A DNA stretch of 64,000 bases, taken from the NCBI GenBank assembly GCA_031769625.1, contig JAUIMM010002560.1, positions 744,001 to 808,000 of the forward strand. Reading direction: 5' to 3'. The DNA is from Taudactylus pleione (taxonomy: Eukaryota; Chordata; Amphibia; Anura; Myobatrachidae). A program made the translations under genes and the position numbers. Shown piece by piece: positions 37,170-51,000 of the stretch. Position 1 is the first letter of the stretch. Every line of letters starts with the position of its first letter. The notes below the pieces were generated by a model that did not search any database, had not been told where the DNA came from, and saw nothing but the letters and a program-made list of their open reading frames with translations.

Positions 37170-39561
37170 TTGCTTTCAATGCATTTTGGCCTAAAACATG
37201 CATTTGCTGTTTTCTCTTAAATGCAACATGGGAGAAAAACCATTTCACATCACATTTGTGGGTCTTCGTCATCAACACATCCAGTGAAATTTTGAGCTGT
37301 CTGTGTTTGCTAGAAGAGGAGATAACACAAAGTATGTGCTTTTGTTGTTTCCATTGCTTTCAATGCATTTTGGCCTAAAACGTGCATTTGCTGTTTTCTC
37401 TTAAACGCAACATGGGAGAAAAACCATTTCACATCATAATTGTGGGTCTTGGTCTTCAACACATCCAGTGAAATTTTGAGCTGTCTGTGTTTGCTACAAG
37501 AGGAGTTAACACAAAGTTTGCGCTTTTGTTGTTTCCATTGCTTTCAATGCATTTTGGCCTAAAATGAGCAATTGCTGTTTTCTCTTAATTACAAAATGGG
37601 GGAAAAACCATTTCACATCACATTTGTGTGTCTTGGTCTTCAACACATCCAGTGAAATTTTGAGCTGTCTGTGTTTACTACAAGAGGAGATAACACAAAG
37701 TATGCGCTTTTGTTGTTTCCATTGCTTTCAATGCATTTTGGCCTAAAACATGCATTTGTTGTTTTCTCTTAAACGCAACATGGGAGAAAAACCATTTCAC
37801 ATCACATTTGTGGGTCTTGGTCTTCAACACATCCAGTGAAATTTTGAGCAGTCTGTGTTTGCTACAAGAGGAGATATCACAAAGTATGCGCTTTTGTTGT
37901 TTCCATTGCTTTCAATGCATTTTCGCCTAAAACGTGCATTTGCTGTTTTCTCTTAAACGCAACATGGGAGAAAACCCATTTCACATCATAATTGTGGGTC
38001 TTGGTCTTCAACACATCCAGTGAAATTTTGAGCTGTCTGTGTTTGCCACAAGAGGAGTTAACACAAAGTTTGCGCTTTTGATGTTTCCATTGCTTTCAAT
38101 GCATTTTGGCCAAAAACGTGCATTTGCTGTTTTCTCTTAAACGCAACATGGGAGAAAAACCATTTCACATCATATTTGTGGGTCTTGGTCTTCAAAACAT
38201 CCAGTGAAATTTTGAGCTGTCTGTGTTTGCTACAAGTGGAGATAACACAAAGCATGCGCTTTTGTTGTTTCCATTGCTTTCAATGCATTTTGGCCTAAAA
38301 CGAGCAATTGCTGTTTTCTCTTAAACGAAACACAGGGGAAAAACCATTTCACATCACATTTGTGGGTCTTGGTCTTCAACACATCCAGTGAAATTTTGAG
38401 CTGTCTGTGTTTGCTACAAGAGGAGATATCTCAAAGTATGCGCTTTTGTTGTTTCCATTGCTTTCAATGCATTTTGGCCTAAAACGTGCATTTGCTGTTT
38501 TCTCTTAAATGCAACATGGGAGAAAAACCATTTCACATCACATTTGTGGGTCTTGGTCTTCAACACATCCAGTGAAATTTTGAGCTGTCTGTGTTTGCTA
38601 GAAGAGGAGATATCACAAAGTATGCGCTTTTGCTGTTTCCATTGCTTTCAATGCATTTTGGCCTAAAACGTGCATTTGCTGTTTTCTCTTAAACGCAACG
38701 TGGGAGAAAAACCATTTCACATCATATTTGTGGGTCTTGGTCTTCAACACATCCAGTGAAATTTTGAGCTGTGTGTGTTTGCTACAAGAGGAGATAAAAC
38801 AAAGTATGCGCTTTTGTTGTTTCCATTGCTTTCAATGCATTTTGGCCTAAAACGTGCATTTGCTGTTTTCTCTTAACAGCAACATGGGAGAAAAACCATT
38901 TCACATCACATTTGTGGGTCTTGGTCTTCAACACATCCAGTGAAATTTTGAGATGTCTGTGTTTGCTACAAGAGGAGATATCACAAAGTATGCGCTTTTG
39001 TTGTTTTCATTGCTTTCTATGCATTTTGGCCTAAAACTTGCATTTGCTGTTTTCTCTTAAACGCAACATGGGAGAAAAACCATTTCACATCACATTTGTG
39101 GGTCTTGGTCTTCAACACATCCAGTGAAATTTTGAGCTGTCTGTGTTTGCTACAAGAGGAGATATCACAAAGTATGCGCTTTTGTTGTTTCCATTGCTTT
39201 CAATGCATTTTGGCCTAAAACGTGCATTTGCTGTTTTCTCTTAAAAGCAACATGGGAGAAAAACCATTTCACATCATAATTGTGGGTCTTGGTTTTCAAC
39301 ACATCCAGTGAAATTTTGAGCTGTCTGTGTTTGCCACAAGAGGAGTTAACACAAAGTTTGCGCTTTTGTTGTTTCCATTGCTTTCAATGCATTTTGGCCT
39401 AAAACGAGCAATTGCTGTTTTCTCTTAAACACAAAATGGGGGAAAAACCATTTCACATCACATTTGTGGGTCTTGGTCTTCAACACATCCAGTGAAATTT
39501 TGAGCTTTCTGTGTTTGCTACAAGTGGAGATAACACAAAGTTTGAGCTTTTGTTGTTTCCA
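37170..39561 (+). repeat. HOR cassette 1, copy 5 (13 monomers)
   Basis: The block repeats copy 4 at a shift of 9752 bp (53 x 184). It shares TTAATTACAAAATGG, GCTAGAAG in the CTTCGTCATC monomer and AAACATGCATTTG with copy 6, setting these two apart from the others. Private changes include TTTGTGTGTC near 37628, ATTTTCGCC near 37923 and GATAAAACAAAG near 38797. It forms part of the left copy of the large duplication described below. Confidence 0.86.
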
Positions 39562-42500
39562 TTGCTTTCAATGCATTTTGGCCTAAAACGTGCATTTGCT
39601 GTTTTCTCTTAAACGCAACATGGGAGAAAAACCATTTCACATCATATTTGTGGGTCTTGGTCTTCAAAACATCCAGTGAAATTTTGAGCTGTCTGTGTTT
39701 GTTACAAGTGGAGATAACACAAAGTATGCGCTTTTGTTGTTTCCATTGCTTTCAATGCACTTTGGCCTAAAACGAGCAATTGCTGTTTTCTCTTAAACGA
39801 AACACGGGGGAAAAACCATTTCACATCACATTTGTGGGTCTTGGTCTTCAACACATCCAGTGAAATTTTGAGCTGTCTGTGTTTGCTAGAAGAGGAGATA
39901 TCACAAAGTATGCGCTTTTGTTGTTTCTATTGCTTTCAATGCATTTTGGCCTAAAACGTGCATTTGCTGTTTTCTCTTAAACGCAACGTGGGAGAAAAAC
40001 CATTTCACATCACATTTGTGGGTCTTGGTCTTCAACACATCCAGTGAAATTTTGAGCTGTGTGTGTTTGCTACAAGAGGAGATAACACAAAGTATGCGCT
40101 TTTGTTGTTTCCATTGCTTTCAATGCATTTTGGCCTAAAACGTGCATTTGCTGTTTTCTCTTAACAGCAAAATGGGAGAAAAACCATTTCACATCACATT
40201 TGTGGGTCTTGGTCTTCAACACATCCAGTGAAATTTTTAGCTGTCTGTGTTTGCTACAAGAGGAGATATCACAAAGTATGCGCTTTTGTTGTTTCCATTG
40301 CTTTCAATGCATTTTGGCCTAAAACGTGCATTTGCTGTTTTCTCTTAAACGCAACATGGGAGAAAAACCATTTCACATCATCATTGTGGGTCTTGGTCTT
40401 CAACACATCCAGTGAAATTTTGAGCTGTCTGTGTTTGCCACAAGAGGAGTTAACACAAAGTTTGCGCTTTTGTTGTTTCCATTGCTTTCAATGCATTTTG
40501 GCCTAAAATGATCAATTGCTGTTTTCTCTTAAACACAAAATGGGGGAAAAACCATTTCACATCACATTTGTGGGTCTTGGTCTTCAACACATCCAGTGGA
40601 ATTTTGAGCAGTCTGTGTTTGCTACAAGTGGAGATAACAAAGTTTGAGCTTTTGTTGTTTCCATTGCTTTCAATGCATTTTGGCCTAAAACGTGCATTTG
40701 CTGTTTTCTCTTAAATGCAACATGGGAGAAAAACCATTTCACATCATATTTGTGGGTCTTGGTCTTCAAAACATCCAGTGAAATTTTGAGCTGTCTGTGT
40801 TTGCTACAAGTGGAGATAACACAAAGTATACGCTTTTGTTGTTTCCATTGCTTTCAATGCATTTTGGCCTAAAACGAGCAATTGCTGTTTTCTCTTAAAC
40901 GCAACACGGGGGAAAAACCATTTCACATCACATTTGTGGGTCTTGGTCTTCAACACATCCAGTGAAATTTTGAGCTGTCTGTGTTTGCTACAAGAGGAGA
41001 TATCACAAAGTATGCGCTTTTGTTGTTTCCATTGCTTTCAATGCATTTTGGCCTAAAACGTGCAATTGCTGTTTTCTCTTAAACGCAACATGGGAGAAAA
41101 ACCATTTCACATCACATTTGTGGGTCTTCGTCATCAACACATCCAGTGAAATTTTGAGTTGTCTGTGTTTGCTACAAGAGGAGATAACACAAAGTATGTG
41201 CTTTTGTTGTTTCCATTGCTTTCAATGCATTTTGGCCTAAAACGTGCATTTGCTGTTTTCTCTTAAACGCAACATGGGAGAAAAACCATTTCACATCATA
41301 ATTGTGGGTCTTGGTCTTCAACACATTAAGTGAAATTTTGAGCTGTCTGTGTTTGCTACAAGAGGAGTTAACACAAAGTTTGCGCTTTTGTTTTTTCCAT
41401 TGCTTTCAATGCATTTTGGCCTAAAATGAGCAATTGCTGTTTTCTCTTAAACGCAAAATGGGGGAAAAACCATTTCACATCACATTTGTGGGTCTTGGTC
41501 TTCAACACATCCAGTGAAATTTTGAGCTGTCTGTGTTTACTACAAGAGGAGATAACACAAAGTGTGCGCTTTTGTTGTTTCCATTGCTTTCAATGCATTT
41601 TGGCCTAAAATGTGCATTTGCTGTTTTCTCTTAAATGCAACATGGGAGAAAAACCATTTCACATCACATTTGTGGGTCTTGGTCTTCAACACATCCAGTG
41701 AAATTTTGAGCAGTCTGTGTTTGCTACAAGAGGAGATATCACAAAGTATGCGCTTTTGTTGTTTCCATTGCTTTCAATGCATTTTGGCCTAAAACGTGCA
41801 TTTGCTGTTTTCTCTTAAACGCAACATGGGAGAAAACCCATTTCACATCATAATTGTGGGTCTTGGTCTTCAACACATCCAGTGAAATTTTGAGCTGTCT
41901 GTGTTTGCCACAAGAGGAGTTAACACAAAGTTTGCGCTTTTGATGTTTCCATTGCTTTCAATGCATTTTGGCCTAAAACGAGCAATTGCTGTTTTCTCTT
42001 AAACGCAAAATGGGGGAAAAACCATTTCACATCACATTTGTGGGTCTTGGTCTTCAACACATCCAGTGAAATTTTGAGCTGTCTGTGTTTGCTACAAGAG
42101 GAGATAACACAAAGTTTGAGCTTTTGTTGTTTCCATTGCTATCAATGCATTTTGGCCTAAAACGTGCATTTGCTGTTTTCTCTTAAACGCAACATGGGAG
42201 AAAAACCAATTCACATCATATTTGTGGGTCTTGGTCTTCAAAACATCCAGTGAAATTTTGAGCTGTCTGTGTTTGCTACAAGTGGAGATAACACAAGGTA
42301 TGCGCTTTTGTTGTTTCCATTGCTTTCAATGCATTTTGGCCTAAAACGAACAATTGCTGTTTTCTCTTAAACGCAACACGGGGGAAAAACCATTTCACAT
42401 CACATTTGTGGGTCTTGGTCTTCAACACATCCAGTGAAATTTTGAGCTGTCTGTGTTTGCTACAAGAGGAGATATCACAAAGTATGCGCTTTTGTTGTTT

Positions 42501-45500
42501 CCATTGCTTTCAATGCATTTTGGCCTAAAACGTGCGTTTGCTGTTTTCTCTTAAATGCAACATGGGAGAAAAACCATTTCACATCACATTTGTGGGTCTT
42601 CGTCATCAACACATCCAGTGAAATTTTGAGCTGTCTGTGTTTGCTACAAGAGGAGATAACACAAAGTATGTGCTTTTGTTGTTTCCATTGCTTTCAATGC
42701 ATTTTGGCCTAAAACGTGCATTTGCTGTTTTCTCTTAAACGCAACATGGGAGAAAGACCATTTCACATCATATTTGTGGGTATTGGTCTTCAAAACATCC
42801 AGTGAAATTTTGAGCTGTCTGTGTTTGCTACAAGTGGAGATAACACAAAGTATGCGCTTTTGTTGTTTCCATTGCTTTCAATGCATTTTGGCCTAAAACG
42901 AGCAATTGCTGTTTTCTCTTAAACGAAACACGGGGGAAAAACCATTTCACATCACATTTGTGGGTCTTGGTCTTCAACACATCCAGTGAAATTTTGAGCT
43001 GTCTGTGTTTGCTACAAGAGGAGATATCTCAAAGTATGCGCTTTTGTTGTTTCCATTGCTTTCAATGCATTTTGGCCTAAAACGTGCATTTGCTGTTTTC
43101 TCTTAAATGCAACATGGGAGAAAAACCATTTCACATCACATTTGTGGGTCTTGGTCTTCAACACATCCAGTGAAATTTTGAGCTGTCTGTGTTTGCTAGA
43201 AGAGGAGATATCACAAAGTATGCGCTTTTGTTGTTTCCATTGCTTTCAATGCATTTTGGCCTAAAACGTGCATTTGCTGTTTTCTCTTAAACGCAACGTG
43301 GGAGAAAAACCATTTCACATCACATTTGTGGGTCTTGGTCTTCAACACATCCAGTGAAATTTTGAGATGTCTGTGTTTGCTACAAGAGGAGATATCACAA
43401 AGTATGCGCTTTTGTTGTTTTCATTGCTTTCTATGCATTTTGGCCTAAAACTTGCATTTGCTGTTTTCTCTTAAACGCAACATGGGAGAAAAACCATTTC
43501 ACATCACATTTGTGGGTCTTGGTCTTCAACACATCCAGTGAAATTTTGAGCTGTCTGTGTTTGCTACAAGAGGAGATATCACAAAGTATGCGCTTTTGTT
43601 GTTTCCATTGCTTTCAATGCATTTTGGCCTAAAACGTGCATTTGCTGTTTTCTGTTAAACGCAACATGGGAGAAAAACCATTTCACATCATAATTGTGGG
43701 TCTTGGTTTTCAACACATCCAGTGAAATTTTGAGCTGTCTGTGTTTGCCACAAGAGGAGTTAACACAAAGTTTGCGCTTTTGTTGTTTCCATTGCTTTCA
43801 ATGCATTTTGGCCTAAAACAAGCAACTGCTGTTTTCTCTTAAACGCAAAATGGGGGAAAAACCATTTCACATCACATTTGTGGGTCTTGGTCTTCAACAC
43901 ATCCAGTAAAATTTTGAGCTGTCTGTGTTTGCTACAAGAGGAGATAACACAAAGTTTGAACTTTTGTTGTTTCCATTGCTTTCAATGCATTTTGGCCTAA
44001 AACGTGCATTTGCTGTTTTCTCTTAAACGCAACATGGGAGAAAAACCATTTCACATCATATTTGTGGGTATTGGTCTTCAAAACATCCAGTGAAATTTTG
44101 AGCTGTCTGTGTTTGCTACAAGTGGAGATAACACAAAGTATGCGCTTTTGTTGTTTCCATTGCTTTCAATGCATTTTGGCCTAAAACGAGCAATTGCTGT
44201 TTTCTCTTAAACGAAACACGGGGGAAAAACCATTTCACATCACATTTGTTGGTCTTGGTCTTCAACACATCCAGTGAAATTTTGAGCTGTCTGTGTTTGC
44301 TACAAGAGGAGATATCTCAAAGTATGCGCTTTTGTTGTTTCCATTGCTTTCAATGCATTTTGGCCTAAAATGTGCATTTGCTGTTTTCTCTTAAATGCAA
44401 CATGGGAGAAAAACCATTTCACATCACATTTGTGGGTCTTGGTCTTCAACACATCCGGTGAAATTTTGAGCTGTCTGTGTTTGCTAGAAGAGGAGATATC
44501 ACAAAGTATGCGCTTTTGTTGTTTCCTTTGCTTTCAATGCATTTTGGCCTAAAACGTGCATTTGCTGTTTTCTCTTAAACGCAACGTGGGAGAAAAACCA
44601 TTTCACATCATATTTGTGGGTCTTGGTCTTCAACACATCCAGTGAAATTTTGAGCTGTGTGTGTTTGCTACAAGAGGAGATAACACAAAGTATGCGCTTT
44701 TGTTGTTTCCATTGCTTTCAATGCATTTTGGCCTAAAACGTGCATTTGCTGTTTTCTCTTAACAGCAACATGGGAGAAAAACCATTTCACATCACATTTG
44801 TGGGTCTTGGTCTTCAACACATCCAGTGAAATTTTGAGCTGTCTGTGTTTGCTACAAGAGGAGATATCACAAAGTATGCGCTTTTGTTGTTTCCATTGCT
44901 TTCAATGCATTTTGGCCTAAAACGTGCATTTGCTGTTTTCTCTTAAACGCAACATAGGAGAAAAACCATTTCACATCATCATTGTGGGTCTTGGTCTTCA
45001 ACACATCTAGTGAAATTTTGAGCTGTCTGTGTTTGCCACAAGAGGAGTTAACACAAAGTTTGCGCTTTTGATGTTTCCATTGCTTTCAATGCATTTTGGC
45101 CTAAAACAAGCAATTGCTGTTTTCTCTTAAATGCAAAATGGGGGAAAAACCATTTCACATCACATTTGTGGGTCTTGGTCTTCAACACATCCAGTGAAAT
45201 TTTGAGCTGTCTGTGTTTGCTACAAGAGGAGATAACACAAAGTTTGAGCTTTTGTTGTTTCCATTGCTTTCAATGCATTTTGGCCTAAAACGTGCATTTG
45301 CTGTTTTCTCTTAAACGCAACATGGGAGAAAAACCATTTCACATCATATTTGTGGGTCTTGGTCTTCAAAACATCCAGTGAAATTTTGAGCTGTCTGTGT
45401 TTGTTACAAGTGGAGATAACACAAAGTATGCGCTTTTGTTGTTTCCATTGCTTTCAATGCACTTTGGCCTAAAACGAGCAATTGCTGTTTTCTCTTAAAC

Positions 45501-45631
45501 GAAACACGGGGGAAAAACCATTTCACATCACATTTGTGGGTCTTGGTCTTCAACACATCCAGTGAAATTTTGAGCTGTCTGTGTTTGCTAGAAGAGGAGA
45601 TATCACAAAGTATGCGCTTTTGTTGTTTCTA
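39562..45631 (+). repeat. Mixed HOR region between cassette 1 copies 5 and 6
   Basis: The monomer order is GTTACAAG, GCACTTTGG, GTGTGTG, TTAACAGC, TCATTG, the GATCAATTG unit with the 2-bp deletion, and then a linker-like series (TATACGC, CACGGGG, CTTCGTCATC, TAATTG, ATGAGC at 41426, GAGCAG, GCCACAAG, ACAAGGTATG, CGAACAATT, CTTCGTCATC). A short cassette 2 piece starts with GGTATTGG at about 42780. From about 43323 the sequence follows 32.1-33.93 kb at a shift of 11222 bp up to about 45140, with GAGATGTC, CAACTGCTG, TTTGAACTT, TTTGTTGG and TTTCCTTTGC all shared. Confidence 0.8.
40482..40663 (+). other. 182-bp monomer with 2-bp deletion
   Basis: GATAACACAAAG is shortened to GATAACAAAG near 40634-40643, so this monomer is 182 bp. 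It also has the rare variants TGATCAATTG, AGTGGAATTTTG and GAGCAG. The same deletion and variants recur at 48944-49125, which is the matching position of the segmental duplication. The deletion therefore came before the duplication and serves as a family marker. Confidence 0.88.
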
Positions 45632-48023
45632 TTGCTTTCAATGCATTTTGGCCTAAAACGTGCATTTGCTGTTTTCTCTTAAATGCAACATGGGAGAAAA
45701 ACCATTTCACATCACATTTGTGGGTCTTCGTCATCAACACATCCAGTGAAATTTTGAGCTGTCTGTGTTTGCTAGAAGAGGAGATAACACAAAGTATGTG
45801 CTTTTGTTGTTTCCATTGCTTTCAATGCATTTTGGCCTAAAACGTGCATTTGCTGTTTTCTCTTAAACGCAACATGGGAGAAAAACCATTTCACATCATA
45901 ATTGTGGGTCTTGGTCTTCAACACATCCAGTGAAATTTTGAGCTGTCTGTGTTTGCTACAAGAGGAGTTAACACAAAGTTTGCGCTTTTGTTGTTTCCAT
46001 TGCTTTCAATGCATTTTGGCCTAAAATGAGCAATTGCTGTTTTCTCTTAATTACAAAATGGGGGAAAAACCATTTCACATCACATTTGTGGGTCTTGGTC
46101 TTCAACACATCCAGTGAAATTTTGAGCTGTCTGTGTTTACTACAAGAGGAGATAACACAAAGTATGCGCTTTTGTTGTTTCCATTGCTTTCAATGCATTT
46201 TGGCCTAAAACATGCATTTGTTGTTTTCTCTTAAACGCAACATGGGAGAAAAACCATTTCACATCACATTTGTGGGTCTTGGTCTTCAACACATCCAGTG
46301 AAATTTTGAGCAGTCTGTGTTTGCTACAAGAGGAGATATCACAAAGTATGCGCTTTTGTTGTTTCCATTGCTTTCAATGCATTTTGGCCTAAAACGTGCA
46401 TTTGCTGTTTTCTCTTAAACGCAACATGGGAGAAAACCCATTTCACATCATAATTGTGGGTCTTGGTCTTCAACACATCCAGTGAAATTTTGAGCTGTCT
46501 GTGTTTGCCACAAGAGGAGTTAACACAAAGTTTGCGCTTTTGATGTTTCCATTGCTTTCAATGCATTTTGGCCAAAAACGTGCATTTGCTGTTTTCTCTT
46601 AAACGCAACATGGGAGAAAAACCATTTCACATCATATTTGTGGGTCTTGGTCTTCAAAACATCCAGTGAAATTTTGAGCTGTCTGTGTTTGCTACAAGTG
46701 GAGATAACACAAAGCATGCGCTTTTGTTGTTTCCATTGCTTTCAATGCATTTTGGCCTAAAACGAGCAATTGCTGTTTTCTCTTAAACGAAACACAGGGG
46801 AAAAACCATTTCACATCACATTTGTGGGTCTTGGTCTTCAACACATCCAGTGAAATTTTGAGCTGTCTGTGTTTGCTACAAGAGGAGATATCTCAAAGTA
46901 TGCGCTTTTGTTGTTTCCATTGCTTTCAATGCATTTTGGCCTAAAACGTGCATTTGCTGTTTTCTCTTAAATGCAACATAGGAGAAAAACCATTTCACAT
47001 CACATTTGTGGGTCTTGGTCTTCAACACATCCAGTGAAATTTTGAGCTGTCTGTGTTTGCTAGAAGAGGAGATATCACAAAGTATGCGCTTTTGCTGTTT
47101 CCATTGCTTTCAATGCATTTTGGCCTAAAACGTGCATTTGCTGTTTTCTCTTAAACGCAACGTGGGAGAAAAACCATTTCACATCATATTTGTGGGTCTT
47201 GGTCTTCAACACATCCAGTGAAATTTTGAGCTGTGTGTGTTTGCTACAAGAGGAGATAACACAAAGTATGCGCTTTTGTTGTTTCCATTGCTTTCAATGC
47301 ATTTTGGCCTAAAACGTGCATTTGCTGTTTTCTCTTAACAGCAACATGGGAGAAAAACCATTTCACATCACATTTGTGGGTCTTGGTCTTCAACACATCC
47401 AGTGAAATTTTGAGATGTCTGTGTTTGCTACAAGAGGAGATATCACAAAGTATGCGCTTTTGTTGTTTTCATTGCTTTCTATGCATTTTGGCCTAAAACT
47501 TGCATTTGCTGTTTTCTCTTAAACGCAACATGGGAGAAAAACCATTTCACATCACATTTGTGGGTCTTGGTCTTCAACACATCCAGTGAAATTTTGAGCT
47601 GTCTGTGTTTGCTACAAGAGGAGATATCACAAAGTATGCGCTTTTGTTGTTTCCATTGCTTTCAATGCATTTTGGCCTAAAACGTGCATTTGCTGTTTTC
47701 TCTTAAAAGCAACATGGGAGAAAAACCATTTCACATCATAATTGTGGGTCTTGGTTTTCAACACATCCAGTGAAATTTTGAGCTGTCTGTGTTTGCCACA
47801 AGAGGAGTTAACACAAAGTTTGCGCTTTTGTTGTTTCCATTGCTTTCAATGCATTTTGGCCTAAAACGAGCAATTGCTGTTTTCTCTTAAACACAAAATG
47901 GGGGAAAAACCATTTCACATCACATTTGTGGGTCTTGGTCTTCAACACATCCAGTGAAATTTTGAGCTGTGTGTGTTTGCTACAAGAGGAGATAACACAA
48001 AATATGCGCTTTTGTTGTTTCCA
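45632..48023 (+). repeat. HOR cassette 1, copy 6 (13 monomers, last one chimeric)
   Basis: This copy lies 8462 bp downstream of copy 5 and is nearly identical over the first twelve monomers, with ATGAGC at 46026 and GCATGCGC near 46714. The thirteenth monomer (47840-48023) begins with ACACAAAATGGGGG as expected. It then carries GTGTGTG and GATAACACAAAATATGCGC instead of GAGCTTTC and TTTGAGC, so it is a hybrid with a different monomer type. Confidence 0.83.
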
Positions 48024-51000
48024 TTGCTTTCAATGCATTTTGGCCTAAAACGTGCATTTGCTGTTTTCTCTTAAACGCAACATGGGAGAAAAACCATTTC
48101 ACATCATATTTGTGGGTCTTGGTCTTCAAAACATCCAGTGAAATTTTGAGCTGTCTGTGTTTGCTACAAGAGGAGATAACACAAAGTATGCGCTTTTGTT
48201 GTTTCCATTGCTTTCAATGCACTTTGGCCTAAAACGAGCAATTGCTGTTTTCTCTTAAACGAAACACGGGGGAAAAACCATTTCACATCACATTTGTGGG
48301 TCTTGGTCTTCAACACATCCAGTGAAATTTTGAGCTGTCTGTGTTTGCCACAAGAGGAGTTAACACAAAGTTTGCGCTTTTGTTGTTTACATTGCTTTCA
48401 ATGCATTTTGGCCTAAAACGTGCATTTGCTGTTTTCTCTTAAACACAAAATGGGGGAAAAACCATTTCACATCACATTTGTGGGTCTTGGTCTTCAACAC
48501 ATCCAGTGAAATTTTGAGCTGTGTGTGTTTGCTACAAGAGGAGATAACACAAAGTATGCGCTTTTGTTGTTTCCATTGCTTTCAATGCATTTTGGCCTAA
48601 AACGTGCATTTGCTGTTTTCTCTTAACAGCAACATGGGAGAAAAACCATTTCACATCACATTTGTGGGTCTTGGTCTTCAACACATCCAGTGAAATTTTG
48701 AGCTGTCTGTGTTTGCTACAAGAGGAGATATCACAAAGTATGCGCTTTTGTTGTTTCCATTGCTTTCAATGCATTTTGGCCTAAAACGTGCATTTGCTGT
48801 TTTCTCTTAAACGCAACATGGGAGAAAAACCATTTCACATCATCATTGTGGGTCTTGGTCTTCAACACATCCAGTGAAATTTTGAGCTGTCTGTGTTTGC
48901 CACAAGAGGAGTTAACACAAAGTTTGCGCTTTTGTTGTTTCCATTGCTTTCAATGCATTTTGGCCTAAAACGATCAATTGCTGTTTTCTCTTAAACACAA
49001 AATGGGGGAAAAACCATTTCACATCACATTTGTGGGTCTTGGTCTTCAACACATCCAGTGGAATTTTGAGCAGTCTGTGTTTGCTACAAGTGGAGATAAC
49101 AAAGTTTGAGCTTTTGTTGTTTCCATTGCTTTCAATGCATTTTGGCCTAAAACGTGCATTTGCTGTTTTCTCTTAAATGCAACATGGGAGAAAAACCATT
49201 TCACATCATATTTGTGGGTCTTGGTCTTCAAAACATCCAGTGAAATTTTGAGCTGTCTGTGTTTGCTACAAGTGGAGATAACACAAAGTATACGCTTTTG
49301 TTGTTTCCATTGCTTTCAATGCATTTTGGCCTAAAACGAGCAATTGCTGTTTTCTCTTAAACGCAACACGGGGGAAAAACCATTTCACATCACATTTGTG
49401 GGTCTTGGTCTTCAACACATCCAGTGAAATTTTGAGCTGTCTGTGTTTGCTACAAGAGGAGATATCACAAAGTATGCGCTTTTGTTGTTTCCATTGCTTT
49501 CAATGCATTTTGGCCTAAAACGTGCAATTGCTGTTTTCTCTTAAACGCAACATGGGAGAAAAACCATTTCACATCACATTTGTGGGTCTTCGTCATCAAC
49601 ACATCCAGTGAAATTTTGAGTTGTCTGTGTTTGCTACAAGAGGAGATAACACAAAGTATGTGCTTTTGTTGTTTCCATTGCTTTCAATGCATTTTGGCCT
49701 AAAACGTGCATTTGCTGTTTTCTCTTAAACGCAACATGGGAGAAAAACCATTTCACATCATAATTGTGGGTCTTCGTCTTCAACACATTAAGTGAAATTT
49801 TGAGCTGTCTGTGTTTGCTACAAGAGGAGTTAACACAAAGTTTGCGCTTTTGTTTTTTCCATTGCTTTCAATGCATTTTGGCCTAAAATGAGCAATTGCT
49901 GTTTTCTCTTAAACGCAAAATGGGGGAAAAACCATTTCACATCACATTTGTGGGTCTTGGTCTTCAACACATCCAGTGAAATTTTGAGCTGTCTGTGTTT
50001 ACTACAAGAGGAGATAACACAAAGTGTGCGCTTTTGTTGTTTCCATTGCTTTCAATGCATTTTGGCCTAAAATGTGCATTTGCTGTTTTCTCTTAAATGC
50101 AACATGGGAGAAAAACCATTTCACATCACATTTGTGGGTCTTGGTCTTCAACACATCCAGTGAAATTTTGAGCAGTCTGTGTTTGCTACAAGAGGAGATA
50201 TCACAAAGTATGCGCTTTTGTTGTTTCCATTGCTTTCAATGCATTTTGGCCTAAAACGTGCATTTGCTGTTTTCTCTTAAACGCAACATGGGAGAAAACC
50301 CATTTCACATCATAATTGTGGGTCTTGGTCTTCAACACATCCAGTGAAATTTTGAGCTGTCTGTGTTTGCCACAAGAGGAGTTAACACAAAGTTTGCGCT
50401 TTTGATGTTTCCATTGCTTTCAATGCATTTTGGCCTAAAACGAGCAATTGCTGTTTTCTCTTAAACGCAAAATGGGGGAAAAACCATTTCACATCACATT
50501 TGTGGGTCTTGGTCTTCAACACATCCAGTGAAATTTTGAGCTGTCTGTGTTTGCTACAAGAGGAGATAACACAAAGTTTGAGCTTTTGTTGTTTCCATTG
50601 CTATCAATGCATTTTGGCCTAAAACGTGCATTTGCTGTTTTCTCTTAAACGCAACATGGGAGAAAAACCAATTCACATCATATTTGTGGGTCTTGGTCTT
50701 CAAAACATCCAGTGAAATTTTGAGCTGTCTGTGTTTGCTACAAGTGGAGATAACACAAGGTATGCGCTTTTGTTGTTTCCATTGCTTTCAATGCATTTTG
50801 GCCTAAAACGAACAATTGCTGTTTTCTCTTAAACGCAACACGGGGGAAAAACCATTTCACATCACATTTGTGGGTCTTGGTCTTCAACACATCCAGTGAA
50901 ATTTTGAGCTGTCTGTGTTTGCTACAAGAGGAGATATCACAAAGTATGCGCTTTTGTTGTTTCCATTGCTTTCAATGCATTTTGGCCTAAAACGTGCGTT

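Larger units (their letters stand above)
36690..43322 (+). repeat. Left copy of a 6.6-kb segmental duplication
   Basis: The block aligns to 45152-51968. The shift is 8462 bp (46 monomers minus the 2-bp deletion that lies between the paired positions) up to about 42687, then 8646 bp, because the right copy holds one extra monomer. Shared markers in order include GCACTTTGG, TTTCTATTG, TTAATTACAAAATGG, GAGATGTC, AAAAGCAAC, a GATCAATTG monomer with the same 2-bp deletion, CACATTAAGTG, GCTATCAATG with CCAATTCAC, GTGCGTTTG and AGAAAGACC. One internal patch (about 39.4-40.2 against 47.9-48.65 kb) differs. Confidence 0.83.
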
